Origin: Roseobacter litoralis Och 149
Lineage (GTDB): Bacteria; Pseudomonadota; Alphaproteobacteria; Rhodobacterales; Rhodobacteraceae
DNA length: 64,000 nucleotides
Reading direction: 5' to 3'
NCBI RefSeq assembly: GCF_000154785.2
Contig: NC_015730.1
Span: 2,170,001 to 2,234,000 of the forward strand
The notes under the pieces are model-generated. The model did no database searches. It saw nothing but the letters and a program-made list of their open reading frames with translations, and had not been told where the DNA came from. Numbering within the stretch: the first letter of the stretch is position 1; the number at the start of each line of letters is the position of its first letter. Shown piece by piece: positions 43,876-53,951 of this stretch. Position numbers and translations under genes: made by a program.

Positions 43876-45686
43876 AACGAATGACCTATTCCGAAGTAAA
43901 GTTGGAAGTTCTCTCCATCCGTATCACCACTTGTCGGCACCCCGACATCAAAACGCAACGGCCCAATCGGTGTTTCGTATCTGATACCGAGGCCTGCACC
44001 ACTGTGCCACTCGCCCGATCCATCCGGAAATGATTCCTCACCGATGTAGCCTGCATCTACAAAGCCAACATACCCAAGACTGCCAGTGGTGCGCAAACGA
44101 ACCTCAGCGGACAGCCCGAGGAAAGAGCGGCCACCCACAATGTCACCGCCGCCCACATCAACGCCAAGGGATTCAAAATCCTGCCCCCGCACCGTGCCCC
44201 CGCCCCCTGAATAGAACAGGAAGTCCGCAGGTGCATCGCGCAAGGAAGGTCCGACCAAAGACCCCAGTTGCGCCCGCAGCGCAAGCGTTGTGGGGCTGGT
44301 TTCGCCAGCGGTCAGATAGGTGCGAAAATCCAGTTCAGAGAGCAAACCGTTGTCAGTACCTGCGATGGCAACAAATGGCGTGAGCTTCGCATCCGCGTAA
44401 AAGCCGCGCCGCGCGTCAAGCTCATTGTTGCGATAATCATAGGTCGCGCCTACGGGCAAAAGAAAAATCGTGTAATCGCTGTCGCCAAAGGCGTCTTCGG
44501 TTATGGCGCGGCTAAAGCCGAGACCGAAACGGTATGTGTGCTCATCCGTTGCAAAATACGTAAACCCTGCGCCTACAGAAACACGCCGGGAAAAGTAATT
44601 TGGTTCATCTTCCTGCTCGACCTCGCCCAAGGCAAAAAAGTTAATGTCTTTTCTGAAGGTCGCGGGTCGCTCAAAGCGCGTCCCGAGCAAATAATCGATC
44701 CCCCCGGTATCGCCCCCAATACCGCCGATTTCGGCATCAAAGCGCAAGCTTTCTGCCCCGCCAAAAATGTTCCGGTGCAGCCAGAAACCACTCAGTGTGA
44801 CGCCCTCGATGGTCGCAAACTCACCGCCAAAGCCCAGACGACGGGGTTTGTTATCCGCCACGCGCAAATTGATCGGCAGCGTGTCGCCGGTGTCTGAAAC
44901 CTCGCCCTCGATCATCGCGACGGAGCGGAAGGCACCTGAGCGCCGCAAACGCGCTGCGGCATCCTTGATCTCTTCGGGGGAAAACTGCTCACCCTCTGGC
45001 AGGCCTGCGATCTCGATGATCCGCTCGCGTCTGACCGCGGACTCGCCACGCACGCGCAATGCGCCAAAGGTCAGCTTGGGACCGGGATCAATCCGTACCT
45101 TGGCGTCAATTTCAGCGCTGCGGTGGCGGGCCGTGATTTGCTGATCCGTGACCTCGGCCTTGGCGTGCCCCTCATCGCGCCACCCCGACACCGCCGATGC
45201 CGCTGCGGATTGCAACGAGGTGATGCTCGCCGTTTCGCCGTTTTTCAACGCATCGGGCAGCGTCATATTCTGGCTCAGCGGGCTTATCTCAACAGTGCCA
45301 AACCGGAATTGACGCCCCGGATCAACGCTGATGGTCGCTTTGGATACGCGCGCAGGCGGGGTAACCGCAAGAATGGAGGCGGCTTCGCGACCATCCAGCT
45401 TGATCTCGATCGTCGGGCCGAAATAACCCTTGCTATAGAGCACCGCGAGCAATCGACGATAATCCGCCTGTGCCGATGACACGATCTCGCGCACATCCGG
45501 CGTTTCCTCCAACAGCGATTGCTCGATCAAGAGCGAGCCACCTTCCAGCTCAGCGGCAAGCTCTTCGTCCAGAGGGCCCGAAAGCGTCGCTTCATACGCT
45601 AAGGCAGATCCGCCGAAACCGATGCAAAGTGCCGACGCGAGCGCATAGATATTCCAAGTGCCCCAAGACGCGTTGCACATCGCCAT
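43872..45686 (-). CDS. tamA: Outer-membrane BamA/TamA-family protein TamA
   Basis: 604 aa. Signal peptide (about residues 1-31), POTRA repeats (about 50-270) and a C-terminal 16-strand barrel with the family RGF-type signature as TVRGQDFESLG and a terminal aromatic (GIGHSF). Start at 45686 chosen for GGGGGAG 10 nt upstream; an ATG 12 codons earlier is in frame but lacks such a site. Coupled to tamB. Confidence 0.92.
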   Translation of the reverse strand: MAMCNASWGTWNIYALASALCIGFGGSALAYEATLSGPLDEELAAELEGGSLLIEQSLLEETPDVREIVSSAQADYRRLLAVLYSKGYFGPTIEIKLDGREAASILAVTPPARVSKATISVDPGRQFRFGTVEISPLSQNMTLPDALKNGETASITSLQSAAASAVSGWRDEGHAKAEVTDQQITARHRSAEIDAKVRIDPGPKLTFGALRVRGESAVRRERIIEIAGLPEGEQFSPEEIKDAAARLRRSGAFRSVAMIEGEVSDTGDTLPINLRVADNKPRRLGFGGEFATIEGVTLSGFWLHRNIFGGAESLRFDAEIGGIGGDTGGIDYLLGTRFERPATFRKDINFFALGEVEQEDEPNYFSRRVSVGAGFTYFATDEHTYRFGLGFSRAITEDAFGDSDYTIFLLPVGATYDYRNNELDARRGFYADAKLTPFVAIAGTDNGLLSELDFRTYLTAGETSPTTLALRAQLGSLVGPSLRDAPADFLFYSGGGGTVRGQDFESLGVDVGGGDIVGGRSFLGLSAEVRLRTTGSLGYVGFVDAGYIGEESFPDGSGEWHSGAGLGIRYETPIGPLRFDVGVPTSGDTDGENFQLYFGIGHSF

Positions 45687-45855
45687 ATTATTTCTGCTCC
45701 CCCTTGGAAACGCATCTGACATCTACATGTTGGGGTCAGGTTACGCCCAGATGCTAGGCTTATAGCGTCAAACCGCAGAGCGCTGCAAACAGTCTCCCCG
45801 CCGGAAAACGCTCTTTTTTGGATTTTTATCTGCCGTGAATGGGCCGCCCTGAGGG

Positions 45856-46278
45856 CTAGGCGCCGATCCCGTAGGTCAGCCAGCACCAGACCATGATGAT
45901 ATAGGTCAGCTGATGCAAGGCCTGATCAGCCCCCGTTGCCCGCCAATAGGCAGCGTCGTCAGGCGTTAGCTTGCGCGTCGCCGTGTAGCGCCCTTTCGCC
46001 CAATCAATGTGGAAATGCGCGATCCATTCGCCAACAGCCATCAAGAGGACCAGCACCAGCGGCGCGCCCATAACAACAAAGGCCAGAGCAGAGCCCGCAG
46101 CATGAACACCTGCATGCAACAACCGCCCCCCATGCAGATAGATATGCCGTCCGTCCAGCATTGATCGGGTTTGCAGGAAATAATCGGCAAACATGTGTTT
46201 TGCTTGCAGCAAACAGAGGAGAATAATCAAAGCCCCAAGAACATCGCTCAAACCAATCCCCTCTCGGACCTGAAACAA
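45856..46278 (-). CDS. DUF3307 membrane protein
   Basis: 140 aa with three or four hydrophobic segments. KHMFADYFLQ at 27-36 and the HxxxH-type histidines (LHAGVHAAGS, HFHIDWAKGR) are hallmarks of DUF3307, a small membrane family of unknown function. Single gene upstream of tamA on the same strand with a >150-bp gap from it. Confidence 0.8.
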   Translation of the reverse strand: MFQVREGIGLSDVLGALIILLCLLQAKHMFADYFLQTRSMLDGRHIYLHGGRLLHAGVHAAGSALAFVVMGAPLVLVLLMAVGEWIAHFHIDWAKGRYTATRKLTPDDAAYWRATGADQALHQLTYIIMVWCWLTYGIGA

Positions 46279-46402
46279 AGTCGTAAAATAAACGTACCAT
46301 ACAACCAGTAAATGCAGGCTGCATACAATTTAACGGGGAAAATTACATCCTATTTCCCGTCACAATCAAATTATTGCACGGGGATGGCGCAAACACCAAA
46401 GG

Positions 46403-47500
46403 TTAACGATAAAGAAGTGACTGGCCATTCTGGAACAAGTGTACTTTTGCGGCATGTGCGGTCATTTTCATCTGTGACCCTTTTACGCCCGCATGGATAC
46501 CTTGCAGTTTGCCTATGACCGCTGCTTCATCCGCCCCACTCTTCTCAAAGTAAAGCTGCGTCACCTCACCCAAGGCTTCAACGATTTCAACTTTGCCAGC
46601 AAAGGCATAATCGTCGTGATCGGTGGCGATCATATCTTCGGGACGAATGCCGACGTTCACGTGCGCGCCGCGGTCGCTTTCGGTGGTCGGGATATTCGCC
46701 ACGATTGTGCCCTGTCCTGTTTCGACACGCACCTTGGTGACCTCACCAGGTTCGACGATCTCTCCGGGCAGCAAGTTCATGGCCGGTGAACCAATGAATT
46801 GCGCGACGAACTCATTTTCGGGCCGCTCATATAGTTCAAGCGGTGTGCCGACTTGCGCAATGCCCTTGTTGGCCAGCACCACGATACGGGTGGCAAGCGT
46901 CATCGCCTCGACCTGATCATGTGTCACGTAGATCATGGTCGAATTCGGCATGCTTTCTTTGAGCTGCGCAATTTCGATCCGCGTGGCGACGCGCAAGGAC
47001 GCATCCAGGTTGGAGAGCGGTTCATCAAAGAGATAAACCTTGGGGTCGCGCACGATCGAGCGCCCGATGGCCACCCGTTGGCGCTGCCCGCCAGACAGCG
47101 CTTTGGGCAACCGGTCAAGGTATTCATCCAATTGCAGCACCTTGGCGGCGCGGCTGACTGCTGCGTCAATCTCGCTGGGAGATTTCTTGGCCAGCTTGAG
47201 GGCAAAGGCCATATTATCGCGCACGGTCATATGTGGATAAAGCGCGTAGGACTGGAACACCATCGCAATGCCCCGCTGCGCTGGTGGGACGTCATTCATG
47301 CGCTGACCATCAATCAGCAATTCGCCTGCCGTGATCTTTTCGAGCCCGGCGATCATGCGCAGCAATGTCGATTTTCCGCACCCTGAGGGGCCAACAAAGA
47401 CGATCAACTCCCCTGTTTGAATGTCCAGATTGATGTCCTTGAGTACCTCAACGGTACCACCATAGGCCTTGCCAACGTCAGTCAGATTGAGATTTGCCAT
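46403..47500 (-). CDS. aglK: Alpha-glucoside ABC transporter ATPase (MalK/UgpC type)
   Basis: 365 aa. Walker A GPSGCGKST (37-45), signature LSGGQRQR, Walker B YLFDEPLSNLDA, switch His in YVTHDQVEA, and a C-terminal OB-fold (TOBE) domain typical of sugar-importer ATPases. Last gene of aglEFGAK on the minus strand, matching the Sinorhizobium order. It powers the AglF/AglG channel. Confidence 0.9.
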   Translation of the reverse strand: MANLNLTDVGKAYGGTVEVLKDINLDIQTGELIVFVGPSGCGKSTLLRMIAGLEKITAGELLIDGQRMNDVPPAQRGIAMVFQSYALYPHMTVRDNMAFALKLAKKSPSEIDAAVSRAAKVLQLDEYLDRLPKALSGGQRQRVAIGRSIVRDPKVYLFDEPLSNLDASLRVATRIEIAQLKESMPNSTMIYVTHDQVEAMTLATRIVVLANKGIAQVGTPLELYERPENEFVAQFIGSPAMNLLPGEIVEPGEVTKVRVETGQGTIVANIPTTESDRGAHVNVGIRPEDMIATDHDDYAFAGKVEIVEALGEVTQLYFEKSGADEAAVIGKLQGIHAGVKGSQMKMTAHAAKVHLFQNGQSLLYR

Positions 47501-47526
47501 ATCTTACGTCCCTCCCAAGACGCGGG

Positions 47527-49179
47527 TTAGTCTTGTTTCTTCGCGAGGCAGACCTGCCACGGCCCAAAGTGCAAATGGCCCTGGGGTGACGCACTGGCGC
47601 TGCCCAATTCCTGTCCGATCACCTGCCAGGTGCCTTTGGGCATCTGGTGCAACGACGGCGTGTCCGACATGTTGAACGCGCAATAGAGCGTCTGACCATC
47701 ATGTTCACGGGTAAAGTGCAGGACATCCCCGTTGGCATGCACCCCGCCGTGTGACCCTTTGGTCAACGCAGGGTGTTCGGCGCGAAAGGCAATCGCATTA
47801 CGGTAGTGATGCAGCAAGGAGCCGGGTTCGGACTCCTGCACCGACACGGCATGATTGAGGTGTTCATGGCTGACCGGCAGCCAAGGGTAGCCTTCGGAGA
47901 AGCCGCCGTTTTGGTTGGACATTTCCCAGACCATCGGCGTGCGGCACCCGTCCCGGCCCTTGAAGTCGGGCCAGAAGGTGATGCCATAGGGGTCTTGCAG
48001 GTCCTCAAAAGCGACATCCGCCTCAGACAGGCCCAGTTCCTCGCCCTGATACAGACACACCGACCCGCGCAGACACATTAGTAGGGTCGCGAACAGCCGT
48101 TCAGCAGCCGGTGGCAATTCCCATCTGGTGGAATGGCGCATCACGTCATGGTTGGAAAACGCCCAGCAAGGCCACCCATCTTGCCCGACCACATCCAGTT
48201 CAGCAAAAACCTCCGCCACGCGGGCGGCATCCAGTTTGGTCTTGGACAGGAACTCAAAGGCATAGCACATATGCACCATTTCAGGCCCCGAGGTATAGGC
48301 CCCCAGCAGTTCCAGACCCCGCTGAGCATCGCCCACTTCGCCGACGCAGGCCGCTGCAGGGTATTCATCCAACAGCGCCCGGAAGCGTTTGAGAAAGGCG
48401 ATATTCTCAGGCTGGTTCTTGGAATAGAGATGTTCCTGATGGTTGTAGGGATTGACCGAGGGCGCAATGGTATCATTGCGCTGCTCGGGCGGCAGGGCAG
48501 GATTGTCGCGCAGGTCTTTATCCGCATAGTAAAAGTTGATCGTATCAAGGCGGAAGCCATCCACCCCCCGGTCCAGCCAGAACCGTGTCACATCCAGAAG
48601 CGCGTCCTGCACATCCGTGTTGTGGAAATTCAGGTCAGGTTGTTCGGTCAGGAAGTTGTGCAGATAATACTGCTGGCGTCCCGCATGCCAGTGCCACGCA
48701 GGCCCGCCAAAGATCGACAGCCAGTTGTTGGGCGGTGTGCCGTCTGGTTTGGCGTCAGCCCAGACGTACCAATCCGCTTTGGGATTGCTGCGGCTTGACT
48801 TGCTTTCGATGAACCAAGGGTGCTGGTCCGAGGTGTGGCTGAGCACCAGATCAATCATCACCTTCAGCCCGTGATGATGCGCCGCTTCAACCAGCACATC
48901 AAAATCCGCCAGCGTGCCAAACATCGGGTCAACATCGCAGTAATCGCTGACATCATAACCGAAGTCTTTCATCGGCGAGGTAAAGAACGGCGAAATCCAG
49001 ATTGCATCAACGCCGAGCGAGGCCACATATTCCATCCGCTGCGCAATCCCGATCAGATCACCGATCCCGTCGCTGTTGCTGTCTTGAAAACTGCGCGGAT
49101 AAATCTGGTAGATGACAGCACCCCGCCACCAGTCCTTGTCGACTGCACTCAGGTGCAGATTGTGTTCCATCTTTGCCAT
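47527..49179 (-). CDS. aglA: Alpha-glucosidase, GH13
   Basis: 550-aa cytoplasmic GH13 enzyme hydrolysing imported alpha-glucosides such as sucrose, maltose or trehalose. Nucleophile D212 (FRLDTINF), acid/base E281 (CVGEVGD) and stabiliser D345 (SNHD) are in the expected places, with DLVLSHTSDQHPWF (110-123) as region I. No signal peptide. Located between the permease and ATPase genes of the agl operon. Confidence 0.92.
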   Translation of the reverse strand: MAKMEHNLHLSAVDKDWWRGAVIYQIYPRSFQDSNSDGIGDLIGIAQRMEYVASLGVDAIWISPFFTSPMKDFGYDVSDYCDVDPMFGTLADFDVLVEAAHHHGLKVMIDLVLSHTSDQHPWFIESKSSRSNPKADWYVWADAKPDGTPPNNWLSIFGGPAWHWHAGRQQYYLHNFLTEQPDLNFHNTDVQDALLDVTRFWLDRGVDGFRLDTINFYYADKDLRDNPALPPEQRNDTIAPSVNPYNHQEHLYSKNQPENIAFLKRFRALLDEYPAAACVGEVGDAQRGLELLGAYTSGPEMVHMCYAFEFLSKTKLDAARVAEVFAELDVVGQDGWPCWAFSNHDVMRHSTRWELPPAAERLFATLLMCLRGSVCLYQGEELGLSEADVAFEDLQDPYGITFWPDFKGRDGCRTPMVWEMSNQNGGFSEGYPWLPVSHEHLNHAVSVQESEPGSLLHHYRNAIAFRAEHPALTKGSHGGVHANGDVLHFTREHDGQTLYCAFNMSDTPSLHQMPKGTWQVIGQELGSASASPQGHLHFGPWQVCLAKKQD

Positions 49180-49193
49180 GGAGCGTTTCTTTC

Positions 49194-50318
49194 TTACTTG
49201 ACGGAGCCGGCCAGAAGACCGCGCACCAGATAGCGTTGCATTGTGAAAAATACGATCAGCGGCACAGCGATTGAGATAAACGCCGCCCCCGCCAGAATGC
49301 CCCAGTCCCCGCCGCGCGAGCCCAGAAGATCATCGGCAATTTTCACCGTCATGACCCAGCTTTCCGAGTTGGAGGGCAAAAACACCTTGGCCACCAGCAG
49401 GTCATTCCAGACCCAGAGGAACTGAAAGATCGCAAAGGACGCAAGGGCCGGAAAGCTCAGCGGCAGCACGATCTTGGTAAAGACCTGAAAATCGGTCGCG
49501 CCATCGACTTTCGCAGACTCGATAATATCGCGCGGCAGACCCACCATATAGTTTCGCAACAGATAAATCGCGAGCGGCAGGCCGAAGCCCGTGTGTGCCA
49601 TCCAAATCCCAAGGAAGCTCTGCCCGATGCCGACCTGGTTATGAAACTGCAACAGCGGCACCAGCGCCAGTTGCAAAGGCACGACAAGCAGCCCCACGAC
49701 CATCGCGATCAGAAAACCGCGTCCCTTGAAATCCATCCACGCAAGCGCGTAAGCCGCAAAGGCCGCAATCAGGATCGGGATGATGGTGGCAGGGATTGTC
49801 ACGGTAAACGTGTTGATAAAGGCCACATCCATGTTGTTGGAAAACAGGATCGTTCGATAGTTATCCAATGAAAAACTCGGCGGCGTGGCGCTGGAGTAAT
49901 AAACGCTTGGATCGCGCGTTATTTCATTGGGGTTCTTGTAGATGAAATCTCCGTTTGCTTGGACAGTCAGCGAGCGGTCCCGGCGCAGATCGGCGGTTTC
50001 TCCCGGTGCAAAGGCCGTCGGGGCCGAACGTGTGCCACCAAAGCGGATCACCTCATTCTCGCCACCCGAAAAGATATTGCCCTGAATGACGAAATAATCA
50101 CCGTCGCGCACGGCCTCTTCAGCAGAGATGCGCGCCTGAAAATTCTGCTCCACCGCGAAGGGGGACAACCACCAGCCCGTCGCCGTGATCTGATCCCGGT
50201 CGCGAAAGGAGGAGACCAGCAGCCCCACCGTAGGGATCAACCAGAGCACCACCAGAAACACCACCGAGATATTGACGGCCCACCCGAGCGAAGACTTCGT
50301 TCCTGCTATATTATCCAT
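49194..50318 (-). CDS. aglG: Alpha-glucoside ABC transporter permease AglG
   Basis: 374 aa, six helices. As in known AglG proteins it has a long periplasmic insertion (residues 35-150) between helix 1 and the rest. The coupling helix region reads ESAKVDGATDFQVFTKIVLPLSFPAL (EAA motif). Pairs with AglF. Starts 3 bp after the aglF stop. Confidence 0.9.
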   Translation of the reverse strand: MDNIAGTKSSLGWAVNISVVFLVVLWLIPTVGLLVSSFRDRDQITATGWWLSPFAVEQNFQARISAEEAVRDGDYFVIQGNIFSGGENEVIRFGGTRSAPTAFAPGETADLRRDRSLTVQANGDFIYKNPNEITRDPSVYYSSATPPSFSLDNYRTILFSNNMDVAFINTFTVTIPATIIPILIAAFAAYALAWMDFKGRGFLIAMVVGLLVVPLQLALVPLLQFHNQVGIGQSFLGIWMAHTGFGLPLAIYLLRNYMVGLPRDIIESAKVDGATDFQVFTKIVLPLSFPALASFAIFQFLWVWNDLLVAKVFLPSNSESWVMTVKIADDLLGSRGGDWGILAGAAFISIAVPLIVFFTMQRYLVRGLLAGSVK

Positions 50319-50321
50319 GGC

Positions 50322-51302
50322 TTACCTCATCTCCGCACGGGCTTGACGGATGTTCCAGATCATCACCGGCAGCACGATGATCATGATGACAAAGGCCACC
50401 GCCGTGGCGCGCCCGTCATCCCGGAACATATAGGACATCATGTAACTGGGCAGGATTTCAGTGCCGAAATTGCCGCCTGTCATGGTGTAAACAATATCGA
50501 AAACCTTGAGCACAAGGATGGTGATCGTCGTCCAGACCACGACAATCGTGCCCATGATCTGCGGCACTTTGATCTTGAAAAACACCTGAAACGGGTTGGC
50601 GCCATCAATGATTGCGGCCTCAACCGTTTCTTCGGGAATGCCGCGCAACGCACCGGACAGGATGACCATGGCAAACCCGGTCTGGATCCAGATCAGGATC
50701 ACCATCAGAAAGAAGTTATTCCAGAAGGACACCTGCAAGACGTCCAGCGGTTCCTCCGCGCCCAGCATATCACGTATGGCGTTGATCAGGCCAATATCCG
50801 CGTTGTTGGCATAGACGAATTTCCAGATCAGCGAGGCGCCCACGAATGAAATCGCCATTGGCATAAAGATCAGCGATTTGGCGATGTTGCCCCATTTGAG
50901 CCGGTCCGTCAGCTGCGCCACCAGCAGGCCAAGGAACGTGGCCCCCGCGGGCACGATCAGAACCCAAAGGAAGTTGTTGAACAGTGCCACCTGAAAACCG
51001 TCATCGTTGAACATGACCGCGTAATTGCCAAAGCCGATGAATTCATCGCCTGACCGGTTGTACAGCGAGCGCCAGAATGAACCGACCACCGGATAGACAA
51101 GATAAAGCCCCAAGGCCGCCATCGCCGGAAACAGAAACAACCATGGCCGCACAAGGTTGGCACGGTTGATGTTGATCCCGGGATTGTCGCCTTTGGCCGG
51201 GAAAATCACTTTGTCGAGGATCAGGTTCGAAAAATAGAAGTATCCGACACATCCACCGACACCGATGAAGATGGTCAACATACCTTGCACGAGTGGTGAC
51301 AT
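50322..51302 (-). CDS. aglF: Alpha-glucoside ABC transporter permease AglF
   Basis: 326 aa, about seven helices, EAA motif EAAIIDGANPFQVFFKIKVPQI (~225-245). MalF-type partner of AglG. Separated from aglE by 75 bp containing a strong hairpin, and 3 bp from aglG. Confidence 0.9.
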   Translation of the reverse strand: MSPLVQGMLTIFIGVGGCVGYFYFSNLILDKVIFPAKGDNPGININRANLVRPWLFLFPAMAALGLYLVYPVVGSFWRSLYNRSGDEFIGFGNYAVMFNDDGFQVALFNNFLWVLIVPAGATFLGLLVAQLTDRLKWGNIAKSLIFMPMAISFVGASLIWKFVYANNADIGLINAIRDMLGAEEPLDVLQVSFWNNFFLMVILIWIQTGFAMVILSGALRGIPEETVEAAIIDGANPFQVFFKIKVPQIMGTIVVVWTTITILVLKVFDIVYTMTGGNFGTEILPSYMMSYMFRDDGRATAVAFVIMIIVLPVMIWNIRQARAEMR

Positions 51303-51331
51303 ATCAGACGCTCCCCGGAGTGAAATATGAT

Positions 51332-51360
51332 CTGTCCGGCAGGCTATTCCTGCCGGACAG
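51332..51360 (-). other. Strong hairpin between aglE and aglF
   Basis: CTGTCCGGCAGG (51332-51343) pairs perfectly with CCTGCCGGACAG (51349-51360), 12 bp with a 5-base loop and no T-tract. Positioned just after the binding-protein gene in transcript direction, as in malE-malF-type operons, it probably protects aglE mRNA and lowers permease expression. Confidence 0.65.
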
Positions 51361-51377
51361 AGTGATCTGGGCGGTGA

Positions 51378-52730
51378 CTACTGGATCGCGTCCCAGCGGT
51401 CCTGAATGCCCTTGGCGACTTCTGCGGCCGGCGCGCCGGTGGTGTAATCCACCATGCCCGTCCAGAAAGCGCCCGCACCAATTTCGCCCGGCATCAGGTC
51501 GGATGCGTCAAACCGGAAGGTGGTCGCGCCCAGCAGGATTTCACCCTGCGCCCGCAGGCTGTCATCGATATAGGTTGCGGGGTTCACGCCCTTGTGCGGC
51601 GTCAGGAATCCGCCCTGCGCCATCCAAAGCTCATGGCTGATCGGCGTTTTCAGGAACTCGATCATCGCGTTTGTCGCCTCTGAGGGGTTGGTGATCGCAA
51701 AGAGCGCCCCTGCCCCCAGAACCGGCTTGCCAAGGTCTTTGCTCTCATAGGCCGGGAAGTAGAAGAAATCGACATCTTCGCCCGCCTCGGTCCCTTCCGG
51801 GAAAAACGCCGGGATGAAAGACGCCTGACGGTGCATGTAGCATTTCGGCGGGATCGAGAAGAGACCCGTCGGGCTGTCGCGGAAATCCGTGTTCGCCACC
51901 GCTTCGCTGCCGCCATCCACATAGTCATCATTCAACGCGAAATAGCCGAATTCCTCCATGGCTGCGATGACCTTGGGATCGTCAAACTTCATCTCATTTG
52001 ACACCCATGCATCGTAATCCTCGGGGGACTGCGTGCGCAGCATCATCTCTTCAACCCAATCCGTGGCAGGCCAGCCCGTCGCAGCACCTGAACCCAGACC
52101 GATGCACCATGGTGTGCCCCCATCCTCAACGATCATGTCGGTGAGGTCTTTGAGCTCTTCCATCGTTTCGGGAATGTCGTAACCGGACTCGTCAAAAGCA
52201 ATCGGGGAGTACCAGACCAGCGATTTCACATCGACGCGGTAGAACAGGCCATAGATGTCCTCAACACCCTGATCATTGGCGTAGGTGCCCAGATCCACCC
52301 ACGACTGACCGGCGGCAAAGTTCTCAGCAACCCAATCCGCTGATCCCTCTGGCAGCGGCGTTAAAAGGCCCTGGCTTGCCAGATCGGCAGCGAGGCCCGG
52401 TTGCGGGAACGCAGCAAGGTTCGGCGCAGAACCGGAACGGGTGGAAATAACGATGTCCTGTTCAAAGCTATCTGAGCCGGAATAGGTGACTGTCGCCCCT
52501 GTGGCGCTTTCGAAATAGGAAAAGACGACGTCGACCTTTTCCTTTTCATTGCCGGTCCAGGCACCGGTGATCTCTACCGTCTGACCGCTCAGGTCGTATT
52601 TCTCTGCGAAAGCTTCGTAGCTGTCCCAGTTGAAATCGCCCTCACCTACGGCAAAAGGCTGTTGCCCCTGAGCGTATGCCGCACCTGCGAATAAAGCCAG
52701 CGCCGCCGCGCCGGCGTAAAACCGTGCCAT
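51378..52730 (-). CDS. aglE: Alpha-glucoside ABC transporter substrate-binding protein
   Basis: 450 aa, Sec signal peptide (1-20, ...GAAYAQ). Family 1 solute-binding protein with a long mature domain starting near FNWDSYEAFAEKYDLSGQTV, characteristic of AglE. Start at 52730 with GGGAGGA upstream; an in-frame extension into aglR is rejected. First gene of aglEFGAK, divergent from aglR. Confidence 0.92.
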   Translation of the reverse strand: MARFYAGAAALALFAGAAYAQGQQPFAVGEGDFNWDSYEAFAEKYDLSGQTVEITGAWTGNEKEKVDVVFSYFESATGATVTYSGSDSFEQDIVISTRSGSAPNLAAFPQPGLAADLASQGLLTPLPEGSADWVAENFAAGQSWVDLGTYANDQGVEDIYGLFYRVDVKSLVWYSPIAFDESGYDIPETMEELKDLTDMIVEDGGTPWCIGLGSGAATGWPATDWVEEMMLRTQSPEDYDAWVSNEMKFDDPKVIAAMEEFGYFALNDDYVDGGSEAVANTDFRDSPTGLFSIPPKCYMHRQASFIPAFFPEGTEAGEDVDFFYFPAYESKDLGKPVLGAGALFAITNPSEATNAMIEFLKTPISHELWMAQGGFLTPHKGVNPATYIDDSLRAQGEILLGATTFRFDASDLMPGEIGAGAFWTGMVDYTTGAPAAEVAKGIQDRWDAIQ

Positions 52731-52802
52731 TGTGATGTCCTCCCGTTGAGCCGGTGTCTTCACCGGTCTCGATTGTTGCTCTGTCGGCGCTGCAAGAATC
52801 GT

Positions 52803-52820
52803 CTCAAAGCGCTTTGAGAA
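52803..52820. promoter_or_regulatory. Perfect palindrome, likely AglR operator
   Basis: TCTCAAAGCGCTTTGAGA is an 18-bp perfect palindrome with the central CG typical of LacI-family operators. It lies between the divergent aglE and aglR starts, 73 bp from aglE and 89 bp from aglR, where repressor binding could control both. Confidence 0.75.
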
Positions 52821-52908
52821 TGGCCCGGCTAATGGCATGTTGTTCGGTGACTCGATGCATGTGCGCATCGAACATACCATCACGTTATGCTATCAACAGG
52901 CCGGGACT

Positions 52909-53937
52909 TTGAACCTAAGAGAATTGTCAAAACAACTGAAACTGTCACAAACAACGGTCAGCCGCGCTCTGAACGGATACCCCGAAGTTAATGAGGCGAC
53001 CCGCAAGCGCGTCACCGAAGCTGCGGAAAAGTACCAATACCGCCCCAATGTGCGCGCCCAGACGCTTGCCACCGGAAAATCCAAATCGGTGGGCCATGTG
53101 ATCCCGCTGTCCAAGCAAAGCGAATTGGTCAATATGGTGTTTTCGGATTTCATGGCGGGTGCGGGACTGGTCTATGCCGAGCATGGGTACACGATGACCC
53201 TGTCGATTGTTCGGGATGACGATGAACTGGACGCCTATAGCGCCTTTGCTGAAAGAGGCGCGGTGGATGGTGTGATCGTGCAGGGTCCGACCTGTGACGA
53301 TCCCCGCATTGCGCGTCTGCTCAGGTTGAATATCCCCTTTGTTGTACACGGGCGCGCGTCCGGGATTGAGACCCCTTATGCCTGGCTGGACGTCAACAAC
53401 CATCGCGCCATCAAAGCGGCGACGCAGAGCCTGATTGACCTGGGCCACCGCCGTATCGGCCTGATCAACGGGCGCGAGCAAATGGACTTTGCCCTGCGCA
53501 GGCGGGCGGGCTATGAGGCGGCACTGGCAGATGCGGGCATCCCAGCGGACCCTGCGCTGACGCGTTCAGGCGATATGTCAGAGCCCAATGGATATACAGC
53601 GGCATGTGAGGTTTTGGCATACCAGAACCCACCCACGGCTTTTGTTGCCTCCTCAATCGTCATCGCATTGGGCGTGAAACGCGCCATCGAAGAGCACGGG
53701 CTGACAATCGGAAAAGATGTGTCGGTGATCTGTTTTGATGACGATATTTCCTATCTGCCCAATGCTGGTCGCACGCCGCAGTTCACGGCGATGCGGTCTT
53801 CTGTGCACGCGGCCGGCGCGCGCTGTGCGACATTGCTTCTTGAGCGTATCAAGACGCCCGGTGCGCCGCCATCATCTGAGCTATGGGAAGCCGAATTTGT
53901 CCAAGGGGCCTCTACCGGACCCGGACCTCACGCATAA
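52909..53937 (+). CDS. aglR: LacI-family repressor of the alpha-glucoside operon
   Basis: 342 aa. N-terminal LacI helix-turn-helix (residues 2-21, LSQTTVSRALNGYPEV) and a sugar-binding periplasmic-type core. A TTG at 52909 gives the usual AglR N-terminus; the longer in-frame form from 52837 would add 24 unlikely residues. Divergent from aglE and upstream of a GH1 gene on the same strand, 14 bp apart, so it likely co-transcribes with it. Confidence 0.9.
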   Translation: MNLRELSKQLKLSQTTVSRALNGYPEVNEATRKRVTEAAEKYQYRPNVRAQTLATGKSKSVGHVIPLSKQSELVNMVFSDFMAGAGLVYAEHGYTMTLSIVRDDDELDAYSAFAERGAVDGVIVQGPTCDDPRIARLLRLNIPFVVHGRASGIETPYAWLDVNNHRAIKAATQSLIDLGHRRIGLINGREQMDFALRRRAGYEAALADAGIPADPALTRSGDMSEPNGYTAACEVLAYQNPPTAFVASSIVIALGVKRAIEEHGLTIGKDVSVICFDDDISYLPNAGRTPQFTAMRSSVHAAGARCATLLLERIKTPGAPPSSELWEAEFVQGASTGPGPHA

Positions 53938-53951
53938 AGGCCTGTGTTATC

